The notes beneath the pieces are model-generated. The model had not been told where the DNA came from and ran no database searches. It saw nothing but the letters and a program-made list of their open reading frames with translations. The translations under genes were made by a program, and so were the position numbers. A stretch of DNA of 53,092 nt from assembly GCA_938005675.1 (NCBI GenBank), contig CALKXH010000046.1:1-53092 (forward strand), given 5' to 3'. The DNA comes from an uncultured Anaerolineae bacterium. Lineage in GTDB: Bacteria; Chloroflexota; Anaerolineae; Aggregatilineales; UBA2796. Of the stretch, positions 24,574 to 32,273 are shown piece after piece (positions within the stretch are counted from its first letter, which is position 1; each line of letters opens with the position of its first letter).

Positions 24574-24598
24574 AAGGGCGAGTCGATGACTCGCCCTT
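24574..24598. terminator. Hairpin between convergent genes
   Basis: AAGGGCGAGTC (24574-24584), loop GAT, and its exact complement GACTCGCCCTT (24588-24598): 11-bp arms. It lies where the PD40 gene and the GH13 gene converge and overlaps the GH13 TAA stop. No long T-run follows on either strand, so it may be a bidirectional terminator or a REP element. Confidence 0.55.
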
Positions 24599-26552
24599 AC
24601 ATCTCGCCGTGCCGTAAATTCGCCACGTCCACGATCAGCACATAGCCGGGCGAGAGCGAGACGTTGACGGCGATCTCCTGTTGCACATCCATGCCATCGG
24701 CATAAACGCCCCAATAGCCCGCCACGCGCACCTGCTTCGCGCGGATGACAGCGCGCCCGCGCTGCTCGTGGAGCATATCCGTGTTGGCGATGAAACACAG
24801 CCACTGATCGTCGCGCCGCCGCGAGAAAACGAGGATGTGCGGGTTATCCGAGCTGCCCATCAGGAAGGTGTTGGGCGCCGAGTCGCTCAACAGGCTCTCG
24901 AACTTGCGGCGGATACTCAGGGCGTGGCGCACCGAGCGTATCCAGTTCTCAGCGCGACACCACTCATACGCCCCGACGCCGAAAAGCGGCAGATCGTCCG
25001 CCGCGTAGCGCCGTATCTCCTCGCTGCTGAAGCCCAGACCTGTGTTGATGGGCTGAGTCTCGCCCAGCTCGAAGCCGCTCTGGATGAACGGGATAGCAGG
25101 GATGCCAATCGAGAGCGCCAAAGCGTAGTGCGCATAGGCGACGCCGCCTGTGCGGGCGAAGGCGCGCGGCGTGTTGTGATTCTCCATCGCGCCGAAGAAG
25201 GCGATGGGAAAGGCGTTATGTGCCATCTGATTGATCATGTTACGCACGCTGTGCGCCTCGTGGGCGCTCAGCAGCCAGTAGCCGACCACAGCGTTGTAGC
25301 CCTGCTCGCGCGCCTGCCAATCAATCGAGAAATTCTCATCCCAGAAGGCGAAGTCGGGGTCGATGGCGCGCGCCGTGGCGATGATGCGCTGCTTGAGCGG
25401 CATAGGTAGAGCGTGTCCCATATCGATCAGCACGCCATCGATGCCGAAGTGCTGCTGATAGTGCGGAATCACGCCGATCAGCCGCTCCCACAGCGGCGCG
25501 TTGCGATGATCGGGCTGGGCGAGGAACGAGTCGTACATGCGCAGCGTGTTGTACGCCATGTAGTTGAAGTCGGGATGATCGTACAGGCGCAGATAGGTCA
25601 CATCCGACCAAGGCGGCTGCACGTCGTTGGGCGGCCAATCGGTGAAGGCGCCCGGGATGCGCACGCGCGTGCCGTCCTCCAGCACCCCAATGTAGCGCCC
25701 GTCTTCGCACTGCACTTGATCGGGGCGCGGCGGCGGCGTGAACATGGCGCGATATTGATGCGGCGGCGGCGGCAAATCGTGGAAATCGCCGGCGTTGATC
25801 TTGGCGAAGATCAAGTTGAGCGTATCGGGCGAGAAAATCGGCTGCCCGTAGCTGTTCAGGGCGCCCGTGCGCCCGACGTTGGCGAGGCGGTCGGGGACGT
25901 CAGCCCGAATCCAGTAGAACCATTCGGGATGCTCAGGAATCCAGTCGGAGTCTTTGGCGGCGGTGCGCAGCACAAACTCGACCACCACGCGCATCCCCAG
26001 CCGATGCGCCGCCTCGACGAAGCCCTTGAAGAGCTGCTCCGCCGTCAAGCCGAGCGCGGGCTCGTCCAGATTCTCATCCAAGACGTACGGATTGCGAATG
26101 GCGTACGGCGAGCCGAGCGCGCCTTTGCGCCCGTCGCGCCCGATAGCCGTTACGGGCAGCAGGTGGACGGTGTTGAAGCCCATCTCGCGGATGTAGGGCA
26201 AGAGCGCCATGCTCTTGAGGAGCGTGCCCGTCTCGCGCCAGCCGTCGCTGTTGGGCGCGAGGCTGATCGCGCCGTCGCCGTTGTGATCGAAGGCGGTCGT
26301 CAGGCGCGGGAACAGGCTGTAAACGATGGCGCCGCGCGACCACTCGCCGCCTGCGCCCTCCACCAGCGGCTGCCCTGCGCGAATAGCAATCCGCGCTAGG
26401 ACTTGGTAGTAGAAATCGTACGGATTGACTTGAATGGCGGCGGTGTGATCGGGCTGCGTGCCGCTATTCGCCCACAGACTCGGCACGAAGTATGGCTCGC
26501 GCACAGCGCGACGGCGCACCTCCAAAGCTTGGAGGATAGTTGGCAACGACAC
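24597..26552 (-). CDS. GH13 alpha-amylase family protein, GlgE-like
   Basis: A 651-residue GH13 TIM-barrel enzyme without signal peptide. The nucleophile is D377 in GIDGVLIDMGHALP, and the acid/base is E406 in FAFWDENFS. These surroundings recall GlgE-type maltosyltransferases (a VDNPHTKP-like turn and an LAEAF-like strand). The third GH13 carboxylate, usually Asp in an NHD-type motif, is Asn460 in ENHNTPR, so turnover may be altered. A C-terminal beta domain (about 560-651) follows. Start is GTG with AGGAG 7 nt upstream. It is the last gene of a minus-strand run and lies 72 nt after dgoD. Acting on glycogen-like or trehalose-derived sugars is a guess. Confidence 0.75.
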   Translation of the reverse strand: MSLPTILQALEVRRRAVREPYFVPSLWANSGTQPDHTAAIQVNPYDFYYQVLARIAIRAGQPLVEGAGGEWSRGAIVYSLFPRLTTAFDHNGDGAISLAPNSDGWRETGTLLKSMALLPYIREMGFNTVHLLPVTAIGRDGRKGALGSPYAIRNPYVLDENLDEPALGLTAEQLFKGFVEAAHRLGMRVVVEFVLRTAAKDSDWIPEHPEWFYWIRADVPDRLANVGRTGALNSYGQPIFSPDTLNLIFAKINAGDFHDLPPPPHQYRAMFTPPPRPDQVQCEDGRYIGVLEDGTRVRIPGAFTDWPPNDVQPPWSDVTYLRLYDHPDFNYMAYNTLRMYDSFLAQPDHRNAPLWERLIGVIPHYQQHFGIDGVLIDMGHALPMPLKQRIIATARAIDPDFAFWDENFSIDWQAREQGYNAVVGYWLLSAHEAHSVRNMINQMAHNAFPIAFFGAMENHNTPRAFARTGGVAYAHYALALSIGIPAIPFIQSGFELGETQPINTGLGFSSEEIRRYAADDLPLFGVGAYEWCRAENWIRSVRHALSIRRKFESLLSDSAPNTFLMGSSDNPHILVFSRRRDDQWLCFIANTDMLHEQRGRAVIRAKQVRVAGYWGVYADGMDVQQEIAVNVSLSPGYVLIVDVANLRHGEM

Positions 26553-26624
26553 GGCAACTCCTCAGTCGGTTCGACGCTCTTGTAACTCTACGCGATTCGG
26601 CGCGGCGCGCAAGCCCCTCCCGCT

Positions 26625-27773
26625 TCACCATTCGGCGATGCTGCCATCGGCGCGCCGCCACACGGGATTGCGCCAAGCGTGACCGCGTCGCGCTGCCTCG
26701 CGGACTGCTTCTTCGTCGATCTGAATGCCCAAGCCCGCCCCGCTCGGAATCCTGACCGTCCCGTTGGCGTACTGAAAGACCGACGGATCAGCCAGATAGT
26801 CGAGCAGATCGTTGCCTTGATTGTAGTGAATGCCCAGACTCTGCTCTTGGATGAAGGCGTTCGGGCAGATGGCATCGATGTGCAGGCAGGCAGCCAGCGC
26901 AATCGGACCCAGCGGGCAATGCGGCGCCAGCGCCACATCGTACGCCTCCGCCATCGCCGCGATTTTGCGCACCTCGCTGATGCCGCCGGCGTGGGAGAGG
27001 TCGGGCTGGATGATATCGACGCCGCCGCGCGCGAGGAGGCTCTTGAACTCCCAGCGCGAGTACATGCGCTCGCCGGTGGCGATGGGGATCGCCGCGTGCG
27101 CCGCGATCTCAGGCAGCGCCTCGTTATGTTCGGGCAGGACGGGCTCCTCGATGAAGAGCGGATGATACGGCTCTAGCGCCTTCGCCAAGACTTTCGCCAT
27201 CGGCTTGTGCAGCCTGCCGTGAAAATCCACGGCGATGCCGAAATCGCTGCCCAGCGCCTCGCGCAGGGCTGCTACCCGCGCGACGCACGCCTCAATCGCG
27301 GCGTAGGACTCGACAACGTGCATCTCCTCTGAGGCGTTCATCTTGATCGCCGTGAAGCCCTGCGCCGCTTTCTCTTTAGCCGCCGCCACCACGTCGGAGG
27401 GGCGGTCGCCCCCGATCCAAGTGTAGACGCGCACCTGATCGCGCACGGCGCCGCCCAGCAGCTGGTAGATCGGCGCGCCGTAGCGCTTGCCCTTGATATC
27501 CCAGAGCGCCTGATCGATGCCCGCCATGGCGCTCAGCAAAATCGCCCCGCCGCGATAGAAACGCGCGCGATAGAGCGTCTGCCAGATGTCTTCGATGCGG
27601 TCGGGATCGCGCCCGATCAGATACTCAGCCGCCTCGCGCACCGCTGCTTCAACCGTATCGGCATGACCTTCGACGATTGGCTCGCCCCAGCCTGCGATGC
27701 CCTCATCGGTAGAAATTTTCAGGAACAGCCAGCGCGGCGGCACTTTGAACAGCTCGATGCCGGTGATTTTCAT
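26625..27773 (-). CDS. dgoD: D-galactonate dehydratase (enolase superfamily)
   Basis: A 382-residue mandelate racemase/enolase-family protein that dehydrates D-galactonate to 2-keto-3-deoxygalactonate. Catalytic residues fall at the E. coli DgoD numbers: H185 in VDFHGR, H285 in [16 protein letters not shown], and metal ligands D183, E209 and E235. The N-terminus ([14 protein letters not shown]) and C-terminus ([16 protein letters not shown]) also match that family closely. Related acid-sugar dehydratases can share these residues, so substrate is probable, not proven. ATG has AGGAG about 10 nt upstream, overlapping the TAG stop of the M23 peptidase gene. Confidence 0.9.
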   Translation of the reverse strand: MKITGIELFKVPPRWLFLKISTDEGIAGWGEPIVEGHADTVEAAVREAAEYLIGRDPDRIEDIWQTLYRARFYRGGAILLSAMAGIDQALWDIKGKRYGAPIYQLLGGAVRDQVRVYTWIGGDRPSDVVAAAKEKAAQGFTAIKMNASEEMHVVESYAAIEACVARVAALREALGSDFGIAVDFHGRLHKPMAKVLAKALEPYHPLFIEEPVLPEHNEALPEIAAHAAIPIATGERMYSRWEFKSLLARGGVDIIQPDLSHAGGISEVRKIAAMAEAYDVALAPHCPLGPIALAACLHIDAICPNAFIQEQSLGIHYNQGNDLLDYLADPSVFQYANGTVRIPSGAGLGIQIDEEAVREAARRGHAWRNPVWRRADGSIAEW

Positions 27774-27785
27774 GTTGGGATGCTC

Positions 27786-28781
27786 CTATGGCGCGATGAA
27801 GACCTCTACAAAGGTGACTTGCCCCGCCCAGACGTAGATCATCTGACGATGGGCGAGCGCGCCATCGGCGCCTTTGACGATCAGCTGATAGTAACCCGCG
27901 TTGACGTCGGCGAAGACGAAATTCTCGCCCAATCGGTTATCGCCGTTGACGCGCGCCCCTGTGTAGCTGTAGGTGAGCTGATTGTTGCCCGGCGCTTGCA
28001 GCTCCACTTGTACGCCTTCGAGCTTGTTGCCGTAGATATCGCGCAGCACGCCCGCCACCACGCCTGAGCCTTGATAGGGCTTCAGCCACAAGGCGGGATT
28101 GCGCGTGGCGTCGTAGCTCTCAGGATCGCCCACGCGCACTTCAAAGTGCAAGTGCGGACCGAGCGCCACGCCCGTCGCGCCCACGTAGCCGATCACCTCG
28201 CCCGCCTTGACGGTTTGCCCTGTGTAGACCGCCTCTCGGCTCAGGTGCCCGTAGAGCGTGTAGATTTTCTCGCCCGTGCTGTACATATAGGGATGCTCGA
28301 TCACGACCAGCCCGCCGTAAAAATCGCGGCGCGGACCGAAAATGCGCTCCACGTCCGTGCCAGCGTAATAGACGATCCCATCAGCTACGGCGAGGACGGC
28401 GACTCCTGTGGGATTGGAGAAGTCCAGCCCGTGATGAATCTGCAGCTGCCCGCGCTTGGTCGAGCCGTAGCCGTACTCGCGCGACCAGTACGTGTTGTGT
28501 TGGAAACTGAAGGGGCGCTCGAACAGGAAATTGCCCTCTGTGCGGTTGAGCGGCGCCGGCGGCGTCCACAGGGCGGACTCAGCCGTGATGAAATTCGGCA
28601 CGGAGGTGGCGATCAGAGTCGGCGCTAGAGTCGGGGTTGATGAGTCAGAGAGCTGGGCGAGGGGGAGCTGCTCCGACGCCGAGCGAGCCGCTTCGGGCGT
28701 CAGAGTCGGCAGAATGACCATGATCAGGCAAGCGATCAGGAGAAGAGCGAGTGTTCTCATCAGTTGTGAAGACCTATCCAT
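27786..28781 (-). CDS. Secreted M23 (LytM) metallopeptidase with C-terminal beta domain
   Basis: A signal or anchor helix (about residues 8-25) and a Ser/Thr/Pro linker (30-75) lead to an M23 peptidase domain (about 85-235). Zinc ligands are H116 and D120 in HHGLDF and H210/H212 in GPHLHFEV, with LYGHL between, so the enzyme looks active. M23 enzymes cut peptide cross-links in murein or act as lysostaphin-like factors. Residues 240-331 form an extra beta-sandwich domain (VAGVLRDIYGNKLEGVQVEL) of the carboxypeptidase-regulatory type. The chosen ATG abuts the upstream stop (TGAATG). An ATG seven codons later (28760) gives a cleaner signal peptide. Confidence 0.88.
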   Translation of the reverse strand: MDRSSQLMRTLALLLIACLIMVILPTLTPEAARSASEQLPLAQLSDSSTPTLAPTLIATSVPNFITAESALWTPPAPLNRTEGNFLFERPFSFQHNTYWSREYGYGSTKRGQLQIHHGLDFSNPTGVAVLAVADGIVYYAGTDVERIFGPRRDFYGGLVVIEHPYMYSTGEKIYTLYGHLSREAVYTGQTVKAGEVIGYVGATGVALGPHLHFEVRVGDPESYDATRNPALWLKPYQGSGVVAGVLRDIYGNKLEGVQVELQAPGNNQLTYSYTGARVNGDNRLGENFVFADVNAGYYQLIVKGADGALAHRQMIYVWAGQVTFVEVFIAP

Positions 28782-30380
28782 TCAACGGAGTTTAGCGCGC
28801 GTCTCGGCGATGACGATCACGTCGGCGCACAGGGCGCGCGCCTCGCCCACGGCGGAGAGCGCCTGCTGAGTCAGGGCGTGCGCCAAGACGCTATCCTTGA
28901 GCAAGGCGGCGTTCACGCGCGCGTTCAAGGCAGAGCTTTCCACGGCGGCTTGCGCCATGTAAGCGGCTGTGGCGGCATCGGCGGCGGCGCGATCGACGCC
29001 CCGATCCGCGACGGTGCGCGCCAATTTGAGCGTCTCTAGGCAATGCGCAGCCACATCCAGCGGAACTTGGGCGGCATCGCGCAGTGCCGCCTGAATGACT
29101 TGCTCGCGGTTGGGCTGCGCGGGCGGGATTTGGTAGGCGTTAGTCACGGCGTTGAAGGCGCGGCTATCGCGGCTGACCGCCTCCAACAGGGCGCGGCGCA
29201 GCGCGGCGGCGCGCTCGGCGAGCGTTGCCATCTCCGCCTTGACGCTGGCGTAGCGCTCGCGGCTGCTGGCGAGCGTCAGGCGCGCCACCATCTCGTCCAG
29301 CGCCGCCGCCAAAGCCCCGACCAACGCGGCAACTGCTCCGCCGCCGGGCGTGGGCGTCGCTTGCGCCACTGCCTCGACAAAAGCGGCGAGGTCGGAGGGC
29401 GGCGCGGCGTGCAGCGTAGCGTCTTTAGGCGGCGGCGCTTCGGCGGGCGGCTCAGGTGGCACGGCGGGCGCAGCGGCGAGCTGTAAATTCTGCAGGCGGC
29501 GCTCCAAAATGCGCTGATTGGGGTCAAAATCGCTCAGCTGCAAGTACCAGATCGCCGCTTCGGTCAGAGCGTCTTCGGGGATCAAGCCGATTAGCTCGGT
29601 GCGAATCGGGCAGACGCCGTAGCGATCCGCCTCGCGCCGAATCAGCTCCAAAGCGCGCTGGATGGGCGTGCGCGTGTAATCGGTCAAGTTCAAGCTGACC
29701 TGTGCCTTGCCGTCCACCAGCAAGCCAAGCGCTTTGACGTAGCGCAAGCCGCCGCTGGAGTGGCGGACTGCTTTGGCGATCTGCTTGGCGATCTCGACCT
29801 CAGAGGTGTTCAGGTAGACGTTGAAGGCGATCAGGGGCGGGCGAGCGCCAATGGCGACCGCGCCTGCCTTGCCCAGCTGCGGCGGACCGAAGTCCGGGAC
29901 GCGGTTGGGGTCGCTGAGGATAGCCGTCTTCAAGCCTTCGTATTCGCCGCGCCGCACATCCTCTAGATTTTGTCGATCGGGGCGCGTCGCAGCCGCCTCG
30001 TACAGGTAGACGGGGATGCCCAGCTCCGCGCCGACGCGCTGACCGAGTCGGCGCGCCAGCTCAGCGCATTGCTCAAGCGTTGCGCCGCGCAGCGGCACAA
30101 ACGGCACGACGTCGGTCGCGCCGATGCGCGGATGCTGCCCGCGATGGACTTCCATGTCGATCAGCCCCGCCGCCGTCTGGATGGCGGCGAAGGCGGCTTC
30201 CAGCACGTCTTCGGGCGCGCCGACGAAGGTGACCACGCTGCGGTTGTGGTCGTGATCGCTGCTGCGATCCAGCACGCTGACGGGCGCGGCGCGCTGAATG
30301 GCGCTCACGATTGCCTCCAGCACGTGCGGACGGCGTCCGTCGCTGAAATTCGGCACACATTCAATCAGAGGGGCGTTCAT
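28782..30380 (-). CDS. ftcD: Bifunctional glutamate formimidoyltransferase / formimidoyl-THF cyclodeaminase
   Basis: Histidine-degradation and folate enzyme. The N-terminal domain (about 1-295) moves the formimino group from formiminoglutamate to tetrahydrofolate: LIECVPNFSDGRR, SDHDHNRSVVTF and HPRIGATDVVPFVPL are family motifs. A Pro/Ala-rich linker (about 300-328) leads to the helical cyclodeaminase domain (about 330-532, with TPTPGGGAVAALVGALAAAL), which forms 5,10-methenyl-THF and ammonia. The fused form is usual in animals and found in some bacteria. A GTG two codons upstream (30386) is possible, but ATG fits better. No hutH or hutU is in view. Confidence 0.92.
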   Translation of the reverse strand: MNAPLIECVPNFSDGRRPHVLEAIVSAIQRAAPVSVLDRSSDHDHNRSVVTFVGAPEDVLEAAFAAIQTAAGLIDMEVHRGQHPRIGATDVVPFVPLRGATLEQCAELARRLGQRVGAELGIPVYLYEAAATRPDRQNLEDVRRGEYEGLKTAILSDPNRVPDFGPPQLGKAGAVAIGARPPLIAFNVYLNTSEVEIAKQIAKAVRHSSGGLRYVKALGLLVDGKAQVSLNLTDYTRTPIQRALELIRREADRYGVCPIRTELIGLIPEDALTEAAIWYLQLSDFDPNQRILERRLQNLQLAAAPAVPPEPPAEAPPPKDATLHAAPPSDLAAFVEAVAQATPTPGGGAVAALVGALAAALDEMVARLTLASSRERYASVKAEMATLAERAAALRRALLEAVSRDSRAFNAVTNAYQIPPAQPNREQVIQAALRDAAQVPLDVAAHCLETLKLARTVADRGVDRAAADAATAAYMAQAAVESSALNARVNAALLKDSVLAHALTQQALSAVGEARALCADVIVIAETRAKLR

Positions 30381-30404
30381 AGGCACTTCAAGCGAGCCTT
30401 GCGG

Positions 30405-30731
30405 CTAGAAAAAGGTCAGCTGTTTGGGCTGAGGTGGCTTGGGCGGCGGCTCTGACTCAGTGGGCGCTCCCGCAGCAGGCGGGGCGGGCGGCTCTGATGG
30501 CGCTTCAAGTGTAGCAGCGGGCGGCTCTGGCTGCGCTTCGAGCGTAATTGGGGGCGACTGTGGCTCGGGTTCAGGTAGGGCGAAGCGCGCCTCAGGCACG
30601 CCGGCTTCCTGCAAAACGCAACGCATCGTCGCCGCGATCTGATGTTCTTGCTGCTTAACTAACCAGCGATAGTGAGCCAAGAGGCACTCGCGCCAATCGT
30701 CTAGGAACGGGTTTTGCATTCCCTTGCTCAT
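30405..30731 (-). CDS. Small hypothetical protein with Pro/Glu-rich tail
   Basis: 108 residues: a helical N-terminus (1-50) with several aromatic and basic positions (WRECLLAHYRWLVKQQEH), then a low-complexity Pro/Glu/Ala tail ending PKQLTFF. I do not recognise it. It starts 9 nt after the beta-CASP RNase stop on the same strand and precedes ftcD by 24 nt, so it belongs to that transcript. The disordered tail with a short hydrophobic end could be a peptide that docks on a partner, but nothing proves this. Confidence 0.65.
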   Translation of the reverse strand: MSKGMQNPFLDDWRECLLAHYRWLVKQQEHQIAATMRCVLQEAGVPEARFALPEPEPQSPPITLEAQPEPPAATLEAPSEPPAPPAAGAPTESEPPPKPPQPKQLTFF

Positions 30732-30740
30732 GATGATTCG

Positions 30741-32150
30741 CTACACGCTGAAGACTTGATGCAGTTCAGGGATATCCACGCGCTCAAAGCCGACCTCCGT
30801 CCTGAGCGCCTCGGCGAGGCTGCTGAGGGCAGGCTCCTCGCCGTGGACGAGGAAGGTGCGCAACGGTTTTTTCTTGAAGGCGGCTGCCCAGTTGAGCAGC
30901 GCTTGGCGGTCGGCGTGCGCCGAGAAGCCCGTCAAGCGCTCGACTTGGGCGCGCAGCTGATATTCCTCGCCGAAGATGCGGATGGTCGGTTGGCGCTCCT
31001 CAAGGCGTCGCCCGAGCGTGTGTTCCGCCTGAAAGCCGACGATCAAAATCGTGTTGCGCGGGTCTTCGACGTTATTCGCCAGATGGTGCAGGATGCGCCC
31101 GGACTCCGCCATGCCGCTGGCGCTGATGATGATGGCGGGCTCGTGGAGGAAGTTGAGCGCCTTGCTCTCCTCCACCGAGCGGGTGTAGATCAGCCCTTGA
31201 AAGCCGAACGGATCGAGGTGCGCCTTATCGCCGCTGATGAAGGCGCGGGTCTCTTCATCGTACGCCTCAGGATGATTGGCGAAGATCGCCGTGACGTTGA
31301 CGGCGAGGGGGCTATCCACGAAGATTTTGAGGGGCGGCAGGTCGCCCTTGCGCTGGAGCTGATGGAGGGCGTAGACCAGCTCCTGCGTGCGCCCGACGGC
31401 AAAGGACGGCACGATGACTTTGCCGCCGCGCTTATAGGTCTGCGCCACGATCTGCTCAAGGCGGCGCACGCTATCCTCAAAGGGCTCGTGCAGACGGTCG
31501 CCGTAGGTGCTCTCCATGATCAGCACGTCCGCCTCGTCGATGGGCGTCGGATCGCAGAGGATCGGCAAGCCGGGCTGCCCCAGATCGCCGCTGAAGACGA
31601 GGCGCACGTCGCGCCCGCGCTCCCGCTCGGTGATGTTCAGCACCACGATGGCGCTGCCGAGCATGTGACCGGCATCGTAGAAGGTCAGGCTGACGCCGGG
31701 CAGGATGTTCACGCTGCGACGGTAGGCGATAGCGTGAAAGTAGCGCAGCGCCTCAACCGCCTCGGCTTGCGTGTAGAGGGGCTTGAAGGGCGGCTCGCCT
31801 TTGCGGGCGCGCTTTTTGTTGACGTACTGCACGTCGCGCTCTTGGATGTGCGCGCTATCCAGCAGCATGGCGCCGCAGAGGTCTTGAGTGGCGAAGGTGG
31901 CGTAGATATCGCCGCGAAAGCCCGATTTCACCAAAGTGGGCAAGTTGCCACTGTGATCGATGTGCGCGTGAGAGAGGACAACCACGTCGATGCGCGAGGC
32001 ATCGTAGGGCAGCCGTCGGTTGCGGTCGTACGCCTCGCTGCGCTTGCCTTGAAACAAGCCGCAGTCCAGCAGGATGCGCCGCTCGTTCACCTCGATCAGA
32101 TGTTGGGAGCCGGTGACGCCACGCGCTGCGCCGTGAAAGGTGATCTTCAT
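30741..32150 (-). CDS. Beta-CASP metallo-beta-lactamase RNase (CPSF73-like)
   Basis: A 469-residue metallo-beta-lactamase/beta-CASP nuclease related to archaeal and eukaryotic CPSF73 and bacterial YSH1-like exonucleases. Zinc ligands are in HAHIDH (61-66), GHMLGS (H162) and FSGDLG (D189). The beta-CASP insert has ESTYGDR, PSFAVGRTQEL, SASGMAESGRILHHL and FSAHAD, and the C-terminal RMMBL segment has FLVHGE. It probably processes or degrades RNA. It leads a minus-strand run of six genes down to 24597, preceded by a good promoter. Confidence 0.92.
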   Translation of the reverse strand: MKITFHGAARGVTGSQHLIEVNERRILLDCGLFQGKRSEAYDRNRRLPYDASRIDVVVLSHAHIDHSGNLPTLVKSGFRGDIYATFATQDLCGAMLLDSAHIQERDVQYVNKKRARKGEPPFKPLYTQAEAVEALRYFHAIAYRRSVNILPGVSLTFYDAGHMLGSAIVVLNITERERGRDVRLVFSGDLGQPGLPILCDPTPIDEADVLIMESTYGDRLHEPFEDSVRRLEQIVAQTYKRGGKVIVPSFAVGRTQELVYALHQLQRKGDLPPLKIFVDSPLAVNVTAIFANHPEAYDEETRAFISGDKAHLDPFGFQGLIYTRSVEESKALNFLHEPAIIISASGMAESGRILHHLANNVEDPRNTILIVGFQAEHTLGRRLEERQPTIRIFGEEYQLRAQVERLTGFSAHADRQALLNWAAAFKKKPLRTFLVHGEEPALSSLAEALRTEVGFERVDIPELHQVFSV

Positions 32151-32188
32151 GCTCGCTTCGCCATTCGGAGTGCATCCTTAGCGCGCTG

Positions 32189-32217
32189 ACTGTAGCACGA
32201 ATTGACGCGCCTTGCAA
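32189..32217 (-). promoter_or_regulatory. Promoter of the beta-CASP RNase operon
   Basis: On the minus strand TTGCAA (32212-32217), a 17-bp spacer and TACAGT (32189-32194), giving a leader of about 32 nt before the RNase ATG at 32150. No other comparable promoter is visible inside the six-gene run. Confidence 0.5.
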
Positions 32218-32273
32218 GGCTTGCAGTCTAGACCGCCGCGCGCCGCGTCTGGGTCATTCAGCGAGCGCTGAGT

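Noticed and set aside
25413-26399. Long plus-strand open frame opposite the GH13 gene
   Set aside because: Antisense shadow; no family pattern and rich in Arg/Gly/His repeats typical of shadow frames.
30714-32189. Long plus-strand open frame of 491 codons opposite the beta-CASP RNase gene
   Set aside because: It is the antisense shadow of a gene with complete zinc motifs and shows no recognisable domain; GC-rich codon use keeps the opposite frame open.
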